Source: Cudoniella acicularis
Taxonomy: Eukaryota; Ascomycota; Leotiomycetes; Helotiales; Helotiaceae
Direction of reading: 5' to 3'
DNA length: 33,385 nucleotides
NCBI GenBank assembly: GCA_013054445.1
Contig: JAAMPI010000523.1
Span: 1-33,385, forward strand
The position numbers were made by a program, and so were the translations under genes. Under the pieces are notes generated by a model that did no database searches, had not been told where the DNA came from, and saw only the letters and a list, made by a program, of their open reading frames with translations. Below are positions 11,245 through 20,772 of this stretch, one piece after another; position 1 is the first letter of the stretch; the number at the start of each line of letters is the position of its first letter.

Positions 11245-12949
11245 CTACAAGTCCTCGGCGGAAATCGGCATCGCCTTATCAGAATCAGAGACCAGGATTC
11301 TCCATTTAGCACTTCTATCCTGACCAGCCCTCGGGCTAATTTTGACTTTAATATCATGGTCTGGTGTTGGGATTGTCTCCCAAATTTCTGCCTTGTCGGT
11401 ACTTGGGCGAACCCATTTGCCTTCGACGGGTGTGAGATCAAAACGGAGGATTAGCATAGCTGTAAAAGCCAAAATTTCAGTACTAGCGAAATGTCGTCCA
11501 GGACACAATGTTGTTCCCCCCCCAAACCCACGAAATGCAACTGGGTGGTGACGCTTTTCCTTTGGTAAAAACCGTCGATGATCAAACTCCTTGACATCAG
11601 TGCCCCAAGAAGATGAGCTCGTATGCTGAACTGGGCCGGGGATAAGTACGGTACTCCCTTTTTTGAGGAGGTATTTGTTGTCGAGCATATGATCTTCCAT
11701 TACCATCCTAGTCGAAATTCCGACTGTGTGAACTCGCAGGACCTCTTGCATCGTGGACAACAAGATTGGGCAAGAAGCCTTTACTCGTGATAGGTCGAGA
11801 GTTCGCACTCTAATGACTTCTCCGTCTTCTGTGGTGACTGTGTCGTCAGAAATGATGTTATAAAGCTCCTGTCGGCAGTCTTCCAATACAGCTAGGTCAG
11901 AATATAGATAGTATGCCATCCAGAACGAAGCTGGTGAAGTATTGACTAATATTGCAATAGCTCCACCAACCTCAAATCGTGCGATATCTTCGACAGGGAC
12001 TTTGTGTTCCGTACTGTGTTCGTAACGAGTTCGGATTAAACCAGACCCCTGATTATGACCACCTTCTTTGAAGTACCGTGTGAACGCTTTCGTCATAAAC
12101 TCGCGGGCCTGTACACTTTCTCGGGCGAGTATAGAAGGGAGAAAGTCCATAATGAGTATCATAATTCCGGGTGGAAATTTCCTAGCAACAAAGGTAAGCG
12201 ACAAGAGCGGAGTAGATCATTAAAGGTTCTACTACTTACCAGAAACTCTCCTCAATTGCAGGGTCTTTGAATGGATTTTTAGGGCCATAAACAGAGTCTG
12301 TAGATGCGAGTGTGATTTCATGTCGGATGAAGTCAAAGAGTCCGACGACCTTTTCTTCTAATCGATCAATAGATGCCGCAACTTTCTGAGCCATCACACG
12401 GTTCATGGCATCCAGCTCAGGCCCAGGAGCAAGCGGGGTATGGATAGTTTTATAAAAAGTAATTGAGTAACCCCAATAGCCCTCATCGCCATTAACGTTT
12501 GTACTCAGAATCTCATTCGCAGTCTTGCTCGAGCCACAGATACTCATAGCCAGCTTGGCTTCTAGAGGGGGGAACGCCAAAGTTTTGAACTGTCGCTGTA
12601 CGGCAGGAATGAGCGAGATAGCGTTAACGACGTATAGTCTTGAGCCAGGCAGTCGAAGGGTGTAGATAGGCAAATCATATTTGTCCCTGTAGACGTCAGT
12701 AACTAGTTCTGAGAAAGGTCTATTACAATTGAGAATTCTAGACTAAGTAAATTAAAAACTATGAACGTACCGAAGCTCGACATAATATTTACTTTTCTTT
12801 CTCGACAGCCCTATCATAGGGCCGAAAAAGGGGAGAAAAGTCGATACAGTAGGCGGCTCTTTTGCATCCTGCGTATAATGAAGGAGGAGATGGAGACCAC
12901 CCGCAATAGCGACGGCAACTGTAACAATCGCTACAAGAATGTTAGGCAT
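11245..12949 (-). CDS. Cytochrome P450, CYP7/CYP8-like clan
   Basis: Haem-thiolate monooxygenase, ER-anchored; substrate unknown. Exons 12771-12949, 12240-12686 and 11245-12181 join in phase over introns 12687-12770 (84 nt, GTACGT..CAG) and 12182-12239 (58 nt, GTAAGT..TAG), giving 520 aa. The start at 12949 gives MPNILVAIVTVAVAIAGG, a good membrane anchor; the 40 upstream codons look like leader sequence. Seen: PFFGPMIG hinge (about 40-47), I-helix block AIAILVNTSPASFW (about 283-296), ExxR as EVLR (355-358), haem loop FGGGTTLCPGRHFA with Cys at about 435. The usual Arg of FxxGxRxCxG is Thr, and this R-less haem loop together with the NTSPASFW helix is typical of CYP7/CYP8 relatives, which fungal annotations often name 7-alpha-hydroxylase-like. 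No lesion seen. With the other P450 and the exporter it suggests successive oxidations of a sterol- or terpenoid-like substrate; that is inference. Confidence 0.92.
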
Positions 12950-14218
12950 CTTGGTAGTCAATCTGAAGAAGCTAGAGGAGTTGCGATCGATGGTGTAAAG
13001 GAAGAGAGTGGGCGATGAAAGGAAATCTAGGTTAACATTGACGATGCGCGAAGTATCGGTTAGGAGCACTAGCGCGTATTTTTGAAGCTGCAGCCGCTAC
13101 CTGCTGCCTGCAGGAGGTTACATGCATATGGTACGAACAGGGTAAGGGTGTGGACAGAAGAATCGGGAGTCAGCGCTACTAAACAGGCACCCGAGCACCC
13201 ACAGTGATACTGTCCATGGATTTTTCATATCGTAGCACGTACAGTACGAGGCTGCCTCATGGCTTATCGGATCTCACATGTTGGAAATGGCGCTTCAGAG
13301 CCCTTGGGACTCACGTGATTCCGCGCTAGTGTTAGCGATTCAGGCATAAATAGCTTGCTCCCTACAGTTAGAATCAATCAAGTCGTCAACTCCAACCAGA
13401 TATTGCAACATGTTGAAGTGTGTGCCTGGCAGCCTGAGGCTACTATGGCACCCAGCACGTGCTTTAGGGCACGTCTCACTTGTAGTCTAGAGATGTGGCC
13501 CGACGACCTGATCTTTGATTCTATATAGTTGATAATATACTTGATTTACCCCAATTGAGCCCTCCGGACGATCCCTGTGTTGCTATTGCTTGTATTGATG
13601 ATACCACTCATCCGACCAGCTGGAGTCGACCAAATCCAATAGGGCACCTCAAGGGTGTTAATCACGTGCTCGCCTATAGATTTAGGGGTTCCTGTACAGA
13701 CAGCCTTCCTTTGTATCTTGATTATTGATGCCATTAGCAGTACTAGCTAGAAGCTTAACCTGGGGAAATTGCAGGTTGTATTAATCTAAGATGTTGTGCT
13801 TTTCATTTAACAATTGATTTCCCTATACTATTCTTTCAATTCTGCGACTTTCGTATATGCAGCGACAGCTCCCGAAAACCTCCAAGATGTACATAAGGAT
13901 CACTTTCCTCTAATAGACGCTTTCTCTAAAGATTCAGACGTAGAATTCCGGTTTGATGGATGTCAACTACTACGGTGGAACTAGAAACTCTAGGAAATGA
14001 AAAATACGGTCTAAAAATAGCAAAACAATTTACTTAAAGTACACAACGCAGAAAGCACGATATCAATGAGAGTTTTATGCAGTAAACTCTGCATTAAGTG
14101 GCATTGGCCATCACAGATCAAATGATTCGCATTCCTATTCTAAAAACAACGCTTTGTTATACTATTTCGTAAAATTATTACACATAACTGCCTTCCAGGC
14201 TCATTTAATCATATATCA
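12950..14218. other. Intergenic region with promoter-like elements and small open frames
   Basis: Upstream region of the second P450. Also holds a plus-strand promoter-like array: CACGTG at about 13313-13318, GCATAAATAGC at about 13345, then a C/A-rich leader and an ATG at 13410. Two open frames near 13.55-13.73 kb on opposite strands (62 aa on minus at 13546-13734; an ATG-less plus frame reading PPDDPCVAIACIDDTTHPTS) are not recognised. The rest, 13.74-14.2 kb, shows nothing. Confidence 0.45.
13410..13490 (+). other. 26-codon open frame behind a TATA-like promoter, possibly a gene remnant
   Basis: ATG at 13410 opens a 26-codon frame (MLKCVPGSLRLLWHPARALG and a short end), stop at 13488-13490. 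It sits 64 bp after a TATA-like GCATAAATAGC and a typical fungal leader (AATCAATCAAGTCGTCAACT). The next open stretch in plus sense (about 13.53-13.73 kb) could be a second exon or decayed coding sequence. It could be the preserved 5' end of a lost gene; no function can be given. Confidence 0.25.
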
Positions 14219-15589
14219 TCATATCCACGTATGCTGTGCACTAGGTTCAAAGCTAAAATCCCCGGGATTAACTCTCGAACGCAGTTCCGCAGGTTTCAGC
14301 CCCGCTTCCTCTGCCTTCCAACCCTCATATTCCATCTCACTCTCCTGCAGATCCCCAAAATCAAAATCAGAACCCCCTCCCGATATTCGGGATGAATGCA
14401 AGCTGCTCGTATCGCTCCTCCTCCCCGTAAGTCGAGTCCTCCCAATAGTCGACTGCGAATTCCCAGACCGATGTCTACTCATACTCGGATATACATTCGA
14501 CTGGTCGTGCGAATCGAAAGAGGCCATCAACCTAGGGAAGAATTGCGCAACGAGCGGCTTTAATGTTGTGAGACAGGCACAGGTTATTCCGGTATTGAGC
14601 TCGATGGCAGACCAGATTGAGGCGTCGCCGAAGTCCCACGTAGTGTCTCTGGAATATGTGGATTTTTGGAGGACGCGGAGTCGGAAGATGGATGTGGCGC
14701 AAACACTGATGAAAATAGATATTAGCTACACTCAGGATGCTGTATTTTCGCGTTGAGGAGAAAAGAGGAGTGTGAAAACTTACAACAAGCCAAGCGCAAA
14801 GATAAAATAGAGCCCCATCTTTTGTGGCCGTGGCAACAATAGGCTATGTATTACCGGCAACGGTAATATTAAAAGCGTCAAATCGGTAGAAATGTTCATA
14901 GAAGCATTCAGATATGTGAGTAGTTTAGGCGGCAAGCACTTCCCCGGAATTGAGCGATCCCAGAATCGAGCAACTGGAACGCAGCAGAAAATTGAAGACC
15001 CAAGAAGCCAGGCACCATACATAATTATGATAACAAACATAACGTAGCATACATTACGCAGTTTTGTTGTGCCGAATATTCGGATGTATAGAAGCAGGAT
15101 AGAAACTTTCGTGAGTGTGATACTGATATTGTACAATATGACTGTGGCAAAGAAATCCTAGAAAAAGGGTAAGTATATTGCAAATGGTCAAGAACGTTAG
15201 TTGAACTTACCTTTGAATACGCGACGATGTTGTCGTGCGACAAGCTTTTGAAGTGATGTCCCAGTCCATCTTTTGCCTCTAGATATCGTTAGTTGGGCTC
15301 TAGCGTCATAGAAGTGCAAGCGCTCACGAAAACACATCCCTATAGTACTGCCGACAGAGAATATCTAAGATACGGATGGCGTATTAGTTTAAAATTGCGA
15401 AAAGTGGGATGAAGTGCCTACCAAAGCCGCTATAATACACCAATCTTCAGGCCCGATGAATCGAAGAATTTTGTGGCGAGTGATAAGTCGAAGAGTAACA
15501 GCAAGTGCAGCAAAGGCTAGTGCGACAGTGGACGTGACAACTACGCCAAGTCCCCTTTGAGAAATTCCTGGAGAACTTGAGTCCTCCAT
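14219..15589 (-). CDS. Rhodopsin-like fungal integral membrane protein (7 TM)
   Basis: Member of the large fungal family of seven-helix proteins annotated as 'rhodopsin domain-containing' or PTH11-like; biochemical role unknown, plasma membrane expected. Five exons fit in phase: 15422-15589, 15328-15364, 15211-15278, 14784-15157, 14219-14705; introns of 57, 49, 53 and 78 nt have GT-AG ends, two with a CTAAC branch site. Product 377 aa. Seen: TM1 GVVVTSTVALAFAALAVTLRL (split here as residues 15-35), GPEDWCIIAAL in TM2, KDGLGHHF loop, SKDFFATVILYNISITLTK in TM3, LLLYIRIF, the DRSIPGKC loop, then STDLTLLILPLPVI, and the closing WSAIELNTGITCACL and LKPLVAQFFPRL blocks, all as in the family. The C-terminus (about 100 aa) is Ser/Gly/Glu-rich and probably cytosolic. 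A start 54 bases upstream (15643) is also open. Separated from P450 number 2 by 1.3 kb; cluster membership is unproven. Confidence 0.9.
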
Positions 15590-17552
15590 TGCATCCAAAT
15601 CTTGAGTGTAGAACCAGGTGCATGAATCGACATTCGTTCGCACTCCTATTTTTCGACAGGGTTGAAGATCTTATAGCACATAAGACAGGTGTGCTGATTT
15701 AATAGCGATGAGGAGTCTGCGACATATCGCGCCGGTTTGCTTCTGTTGAAATGAATTAAACGCCGTCGACCAGGAATTGTAATAAGGAAGCAAAAGGTCG
15801 TGCTTTAAGAGAATGTGGAGTTAGAAGCAGTAAGACAACAAAATATCAGACGGCCGCCCACGGGGAGCTTCCCAGTCATATGTTCAAGGCTACTGGCCAG
15901 TATTCAGTCAGTTGCATGTGGGATTATGCCGACGCGGGGGATATCAGTGGATGCTGGATTCGCATGAAGTGGCGCGCATCCATGAAGGCGGCGTCATGAG
16001 CTCGGATTGCCAAGTTTGGATGTTCAAGTTTCGTGGTAAATTTTAGGCGGTTGGAAGCCGAACGAGTCAACCAATCCTGAGGCTTAATTAGGTGTTTGAA
16101 TAACTCCCCTGAGTGGTCAGAACGTGGCGGCCTCTGCTGATCTTGCACGGGGAAGTCACTTCGGGTGACACAGCATGCAACGCATGGGCTTTCTCCCATG
16201 TGTCGGTTGGTCGGGAACTAGAATCTTCAGCGCCTTCTTTGGACCGCACGATACAGGAAATGGCATCCAATTGAAGTTCCATCACGACGGTTACGCACGT
16301 TTCAGCCCTGTAACCCCTGTGAACAGGCGACACGGAGAACAGAAAACCCGAAATAGAGAAACAGTTCTTAACCTAGAATGAAGTTTTAAAATTTCCAGGT
16401 TGGGATCGCGACGAGCAGGCTTGGCATGAAATTACACGGAAGCAACCAACGTTGGACTGATAGAATGATTCCACAGCGTTGGAAACCGTGGGTTGTCGGT
16501 TCCAACGCAACAGGATCCAACTGCGGCGCGGTTCCTTACTGCGCCTAACCGCAAAAACACGTACGAGGCAGGTCTTGCGCAACAGCGCCCTCCAAATCAA
16601 TGCAAGCGAAGCCGGGTGACGCGAATGTCATTCTTGGGTAAACATTCCAACTCAAGGCAGACTGTAAAAATCAGACAAATTAGCAGGCTGATTCCCATTC
16701 AACCTGATGTCTCCATATTTCCGGCTCTGGATTTTCTAGCCATATTTGCGTTCCGGAATATGAATATTAGGAATTATTGAGACTTCTCAATAACTGTTGT
16801 TTTTATAGGGGTTGAAATGTATTATGTCTTTCGCAATGTCATTTCCTTCGCGTATGTTACCCTAAATAAGCGAGTTGCGACAATACTAGCCCAAAACACT
16901 TTAAAGTTTTAAGACAGCCACAAGTTTGTTGACATTAATATTGAAATAGAGACATCTTAAATGCATACTTTACGGTATGAGCTTGTTTGATATTTTCTCG
17001 TTCGGAAATTTCATTTTCAAAGGGTGGGATAACACAGACTTGAGCATTAAAAAGCGATATCATTCTCGTGCTTTCATAGCAATAAACAGCTAGGCTTAGA
17101 GCTGTCAGCTTATAGGAGTTTAAGACCTCAGAAAGGGGATTGCTTATATCTCGCGGGAAGTGTTGTATGGCTAAGATCTTCATTGCTCATTACTAGCCAG
17201 TTGATCGAATTAAAGGTATAGCAATAAAGTTACAACTTTCCTCTACCGATAAGTGCATTCAAGAAAGCTAAAATTTTAAGACCCTGGAATAGTAATTTAA
17301 CATAAATTTATATAATTTTCAAAGGTAGAAATTATGGAAAAGAATCGCTTAAATTTCATCGGGTTTCTAATTCAATACGAATTCTATTATTTATCTTTAA
17401 CTTTAGTGTGTAATTTGGTTAGCAACTGTCAAAAAACGGTCAATGCGTCACGTCGCATTTATTTATTTTCAACCTGCGATGGACATAGGGATCCGAAAAT
17501 GAGTATATGAGGAGCGAGATACACGCTTCCTTCCTCCCCCAAATTCGTCAAC
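15590..17552. other. Intergenic region, no supported gene
   Basis: Nearly 2 kb without a frame I can support; open frames at 15924-16199, 16088-16333, 16493-16780 and 16935-17183 overlap each other on both strands and lack domains. The GC-richer part (15.9-16.7 kb) holds an inverted-repeat cluster (listed separately). From 16.78 kb the sequence becomes AT-rich. Confidence 0.5.
16446..16508. promoter_or_regulatory. Cluster of inverted CAACG/CGTTG boxes
   Basis: A perfect 10-bp palindrome CCAACGTTGG (16446-16455) is followed by an inverted repeat, GCGTTGGAAACCG (16476-16488) and CGGTTCCAACGC (16497-16508), which match except for one extra A. The shared GTTGG half-site in several orientations suggests protein-binding sites or a hairpin; the function is unknown. 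Confidence 0.3.
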
Positions 17553-17795
17553 CTATGCAGCATCGAAGTCGCGAGCTGCCCACCTACGGGGTCCACTTTT
17601 GTTCCCAAACAGCCATCGATCCCATCTTCGACCGCTTTTGTGATCGTAACACTTTTCGTTTACTATTACCGCCTGATCCACTCGATATGGACAGTCTTGC
17701 CATGTTTTGTCTGCGGGCTTTTCGGCGCAATTTAAGATGTTGTGCGGACGTGACCAACAGTGGCAGGTGTAGACTTCGTGTTGGCAGATACACAT
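17553..17795 (-). CDS. Small Cys/His-rich hypothetical protein (80 aa)
   Basis: Open frame MCICQHEVYTCHCWSRPHN and onward, without an obvious signal peptide or membrane segment. Cys/His residues are concentrated at the N-terminus (C2, C4, H6, C12, H13, C14) with further Cys at about 23, 37 and 50. Many short fungal proteins of unknown role start with such a C-x-C / Y-T-C-x-C pattern, possibly binding zinc. A 110-aa plus frame and a 141-aa minus frame overlap the same DNA, but neither looks protein-like. Could be a real small gene or chance. Confidence 0.35.
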   Translation of the reverse strand: MCICQHEVYTCHCWSRPHNILNCAEKPADKTWQDCPYRVDQAVIVNEKCYDHKSGRRWDRWLFGNKSGPRRWAARDFDAA

Positions 17796-18243
17796 GGCTG
17801 CTAACTTCTGATTTTATATCAGCTTTACTAGGTCTCTGAGTTAGATTTGTAAGTTGCTTATAGTAGCTAGTATTGAAATCGATGGTGCTCGGAAGATTAC
17901 CAGAAGTGAGAAGTGAAATCAGGAGCTCGAAGAAGAATTTATAGGCGCTCAGCCGAAACTTTTCTGTCCTGTAACAACTATCTATAATTATTTCTTTATT
18001 CGAGAACAATTCGTTGTTGTTGTGGTAGTCTCTGTGTTGTTAATTATCTTTTTACAGTAAAGAACATTAGTAAGAGAAGAGAAAGTTTTCCTTTATTTGT
18101 CATTGTTTATATCGTAACAAGTTATATAACTTGAACAAATGCTTTGCAAATTTAGACAAAGTAAATATTTATAATAACTAGAAAGAATACTTTAGATACT
18201 GTAATTAATTAAAGTCGCATGTATTGAAATACCCATTTTCAGC
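17796..18243. other. AT-rich spacer
   Basis: No gene or recognisable element seen between the small Cys-rich frame and the BVMO relic; mainly A/T-rich sequence. Confidence 0.4.
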
Positions 18244-19328
18244 TTAGCTCAATACAAATCCTTCATACCCGCAGTCCCGACACTTCTCTAGGGTCTCAAT
18301 GTAAAGCGGGAGACCTCCTAACCTATAACAATAAAGCTGTTAGCAAACAATTACCTAACACAAAAACAGAAAATGGAAAATAATAGAATAAGACAACACA
18401 CCAATTCAGCGTTTCCCTCTTCTTTCCCGGAATATTCGCTCCCGAATACTAATTATTTCTACTCTTCCTCGAAATCGTCAGCATATCCCAAATCTGATTC
18501 GTCCCCTTCCACCACTTCTCTTCCGCCTCCCTCGTCATATCCTGAATAAGACGATCCACCTACTCTTCTTGCAATTCAACACAGGTAGGACCGTTGGCGA
18601 AAGCGATGGGGCCCTGAGGACCGTAAAAGAAGAACATGTTTGGGTATTTGTTGCATGATAGGCCGAGATTGCTAAAGATCCCTTCATCTTTTCAGCGTTC
18701 GACAAGTGTGACGCTATATGTGCCTTTGATATTTATCTCTGTCAGGCCGCCAATAATGGCATCGAATCCAGTCGCGAGAACGATGGCATCAAATTTTATC
18801 TTCCCCTCATTCTTGGCCTTGATGCCTGTCTCGGTAAATTCGAAGATGGGAGAATCATTAAGGTCGATGACATCAACATAGCCGTAATTATAGGACTCGA
18901 AATAATGTTTCTCGAGAGGAGTGCATTTGGCGCCAAAGGCATAGAGGGGTTCGGGAGGATAGACAATCGCTCTCTTTTTTGGATCCTTGATTCTAGGCCC
19001 CTGTTTCTCAGCCCGGAATCTCCACTAGGTATTAGAAGCATCCATATTCTGCAAGAGATCTTTGTAGTTCCTAGCCAAAGGATGGAAACCGCCTAGTTCC
19101 TAGGCATTCTTGAAGACAGACCGCTGCTTATCGGGAACATCGTCGGCGAAGTTCCTGTCAACAGCAAAAGCATCGAAACCATCTCTTGATTTGTACTTTA
19201 TTCGGTGAAGTGTCTCCCCGTATGTGCCATCTGCCTTTTACTTGTCCTGGAACCCTTTGCTTAACTTCTCCTGTGGCATAAGTAGTGGCTTGTTCGTAGT
19301 CCGTTGGTAAACTGTTATTTGTTTAACA
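18244..19328 (-). pseudogene. Baeyer-Villiger/flavin monooxygenase pseudogene, 5'-truncated
   Basis: The minus strand carries the C-terminal two thirds of a fungal cyclohexanone-monooxygenase-like BVMO, enzymes that insert oxygen next to ketones using FAD and NADPH. Readable blocks, in order: ITVYQRTTNKPLL (about 19.32 kb), the VYPPEPLYAFGAKC region (about 18.9 kb), FDAIVLATGFDA (about 18.78 kb), KYPNMFFFYGPQGP then AFANGPTC (about 18.59-18.65 kb), SGANIPGKKRETLNW, and after an intact 79-nt intron (18323-18401) GGLPLYIETLEKC. In-frame stops sit at 18449-18451, 18560-18562, 18692-18694, 19025-19027, 19100-19102 and 19238-19240; most are at positions where the family has Trp. Four are TAG, one TGA, one TAA. 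The N-terminal FAD-binding Rossmann domain is absent: homology ends at about 19.33 kb against AT-rich sequence. Non-functional. Confidence 0.87.
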
Positions 19329-20135
19329 AAAGGAGATGGATCTTGGATTATTTAAACGCTACTCGCGCTAGTGCTAATGACTGCCACGCGCTTATTCCTC
19401 AATTCAATAGACTAACCCTAAACTTCGACTTAGTAAAAGTGTTATTTACAGGTAATAAATATATTATAAATTATAAAACATAATGCTGAGAATTGAAACA
19501 AAAAAGCGGAAAAATATAGAAATTATTAAAAACTTACTTGTTAGCTATTCCTTTCTTATTTATTCGGGCTAGCTAGAAAGCTAGTTGATTATACTAACCC
19601 TAACAAAGTAGCAACCTTAAAATTTAATATAAATAGCTAATAAATTAATAATAAATCAACTACGTATTAGATTTTTCGGATCGGTATGGATTAAGAGGAT
19701 TAATAGAAAGCGATTTCAAATAGATTTTATTTAAACTGTTCCTAAATACTAACTGGGGATTGTGCTTTGCTCTTTACGTCGCTTTCTTATAAAAACTAGG
19801 TTACAGTAACCGAAGGATGAAAACAATAACCAGAGGATAAAACTGATTGAAAAATAGAACACCGGCAAGAGGCAATAGTAGCTATTGAAATTAACATAAG
19901 GGATAAGAACTCAAGAGCAGACGACAATAATAGCAATGATAAGAGACAATATTGACAGCGGCAATAAACTAATAAACGTATATGTTTGAATTTAGTAGTA
20001 TTACATAAGAAATTAAATAGTATAATTCTAATTTTATTTATATATTCTCTAAAAATGAGACTTTATTCTCCCTTGCCTTACCATAGGAATAATGCTGACG
20101 GTTTCCAGCTTTAGCTTTTGACGTCAAGGTAGCAA
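19329..20135. other. AT-rich insertion-like block replacing the BVMO 5' half
   Basis: Strongly AT-rich, stops in all frames, no recognisable protein. It begins where BVMO homology ends and runs to the MITE. It may be a RIP-mutated transposon fragment, with an indistinct origin. Confidence 0.45.
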
Positions 20136-20571
20136 GTAAGAGTTAGGGCTATTACTCTCCGCCCACTAAGCGATTTACACCAGAAGTTAGATTTTTTAAA
20201 AGCATATAACAAAGCAACCACTAATTAAAGCGTATTATAAACAATTACTTTATAGTATTCAGATATAAAGGAATTAAATTTTATTTATAAATTACTCATT
20301 TTTAATACGCTTAAATATAGAAGCCTTAAATTTCAGGAATTTTGTATATAAAGCGGGCGATTTCGTGACTTTATATAAAAGAAGTGCGTATAACTTTTTT
20401 ATTATTTATTTAAATCAAATTCTGAATTATATGAATTAAAATTAAAGTAAATCTAGTTAATTAAACATATTTTAGGATCTTGAATTTATTGTTGAATTAT
20501 AATAAATTTAAAAGTGTATGTTTTGGTGTATTTTGGTGGGGTGGGCGGAGAGTAATAGCCCCAACTCTTAC
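20136..20571. mobile_element. MITE-like element with 31-bp terminal inverted repeats
   Basis: The left terminus (20136-20166) and right terminus (20541-20571) are reverse complements over 31 bases with one mismatch (position 20145). They start GTAAGAGTT and end CTCCGCCCAC. A TA lies at 20137-20138 and at 20569-20570, so an element of about 430 bp with 28-bp TIRs flanked by a TA duplication, the Tc1/mariner-pogo rule, is likely. The interior is AT-rich with no transposase, making it non-autonomous. It ends 201 bp upstream of the ATG of the next gene. Confidence 0.8.
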
Positions 20572-20772
20572 AAAGCCTTTGAGGCTCTCCTTGATGGAAT
20601 TCACTCACTCACTGGTAAGACCACGCTTTCTTCCTCACTTTAATTAATCAGGTAGTAATTCGATAAGATTCAATTGATAATCTGTGACAGAATAATCTAG
20701 CTCTTTGTCAGAGCAACAACGCTAAAGCCTCAACATTGAAATAAAAACCGTTAAGTAACGACACCTGGCCCA

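Noticed and set aside
14154..14756. 200-aa plus-strand open frame
   Set aside because: Antisense to the last exon of the rhodopsin-like gene, whose minus-strand motifs and splicing are clear.
18636..19096. Plus- and minus-strand frames of 63-81 aa
   Set aside because: Other-frame shadows of the BVMO pseudogene.
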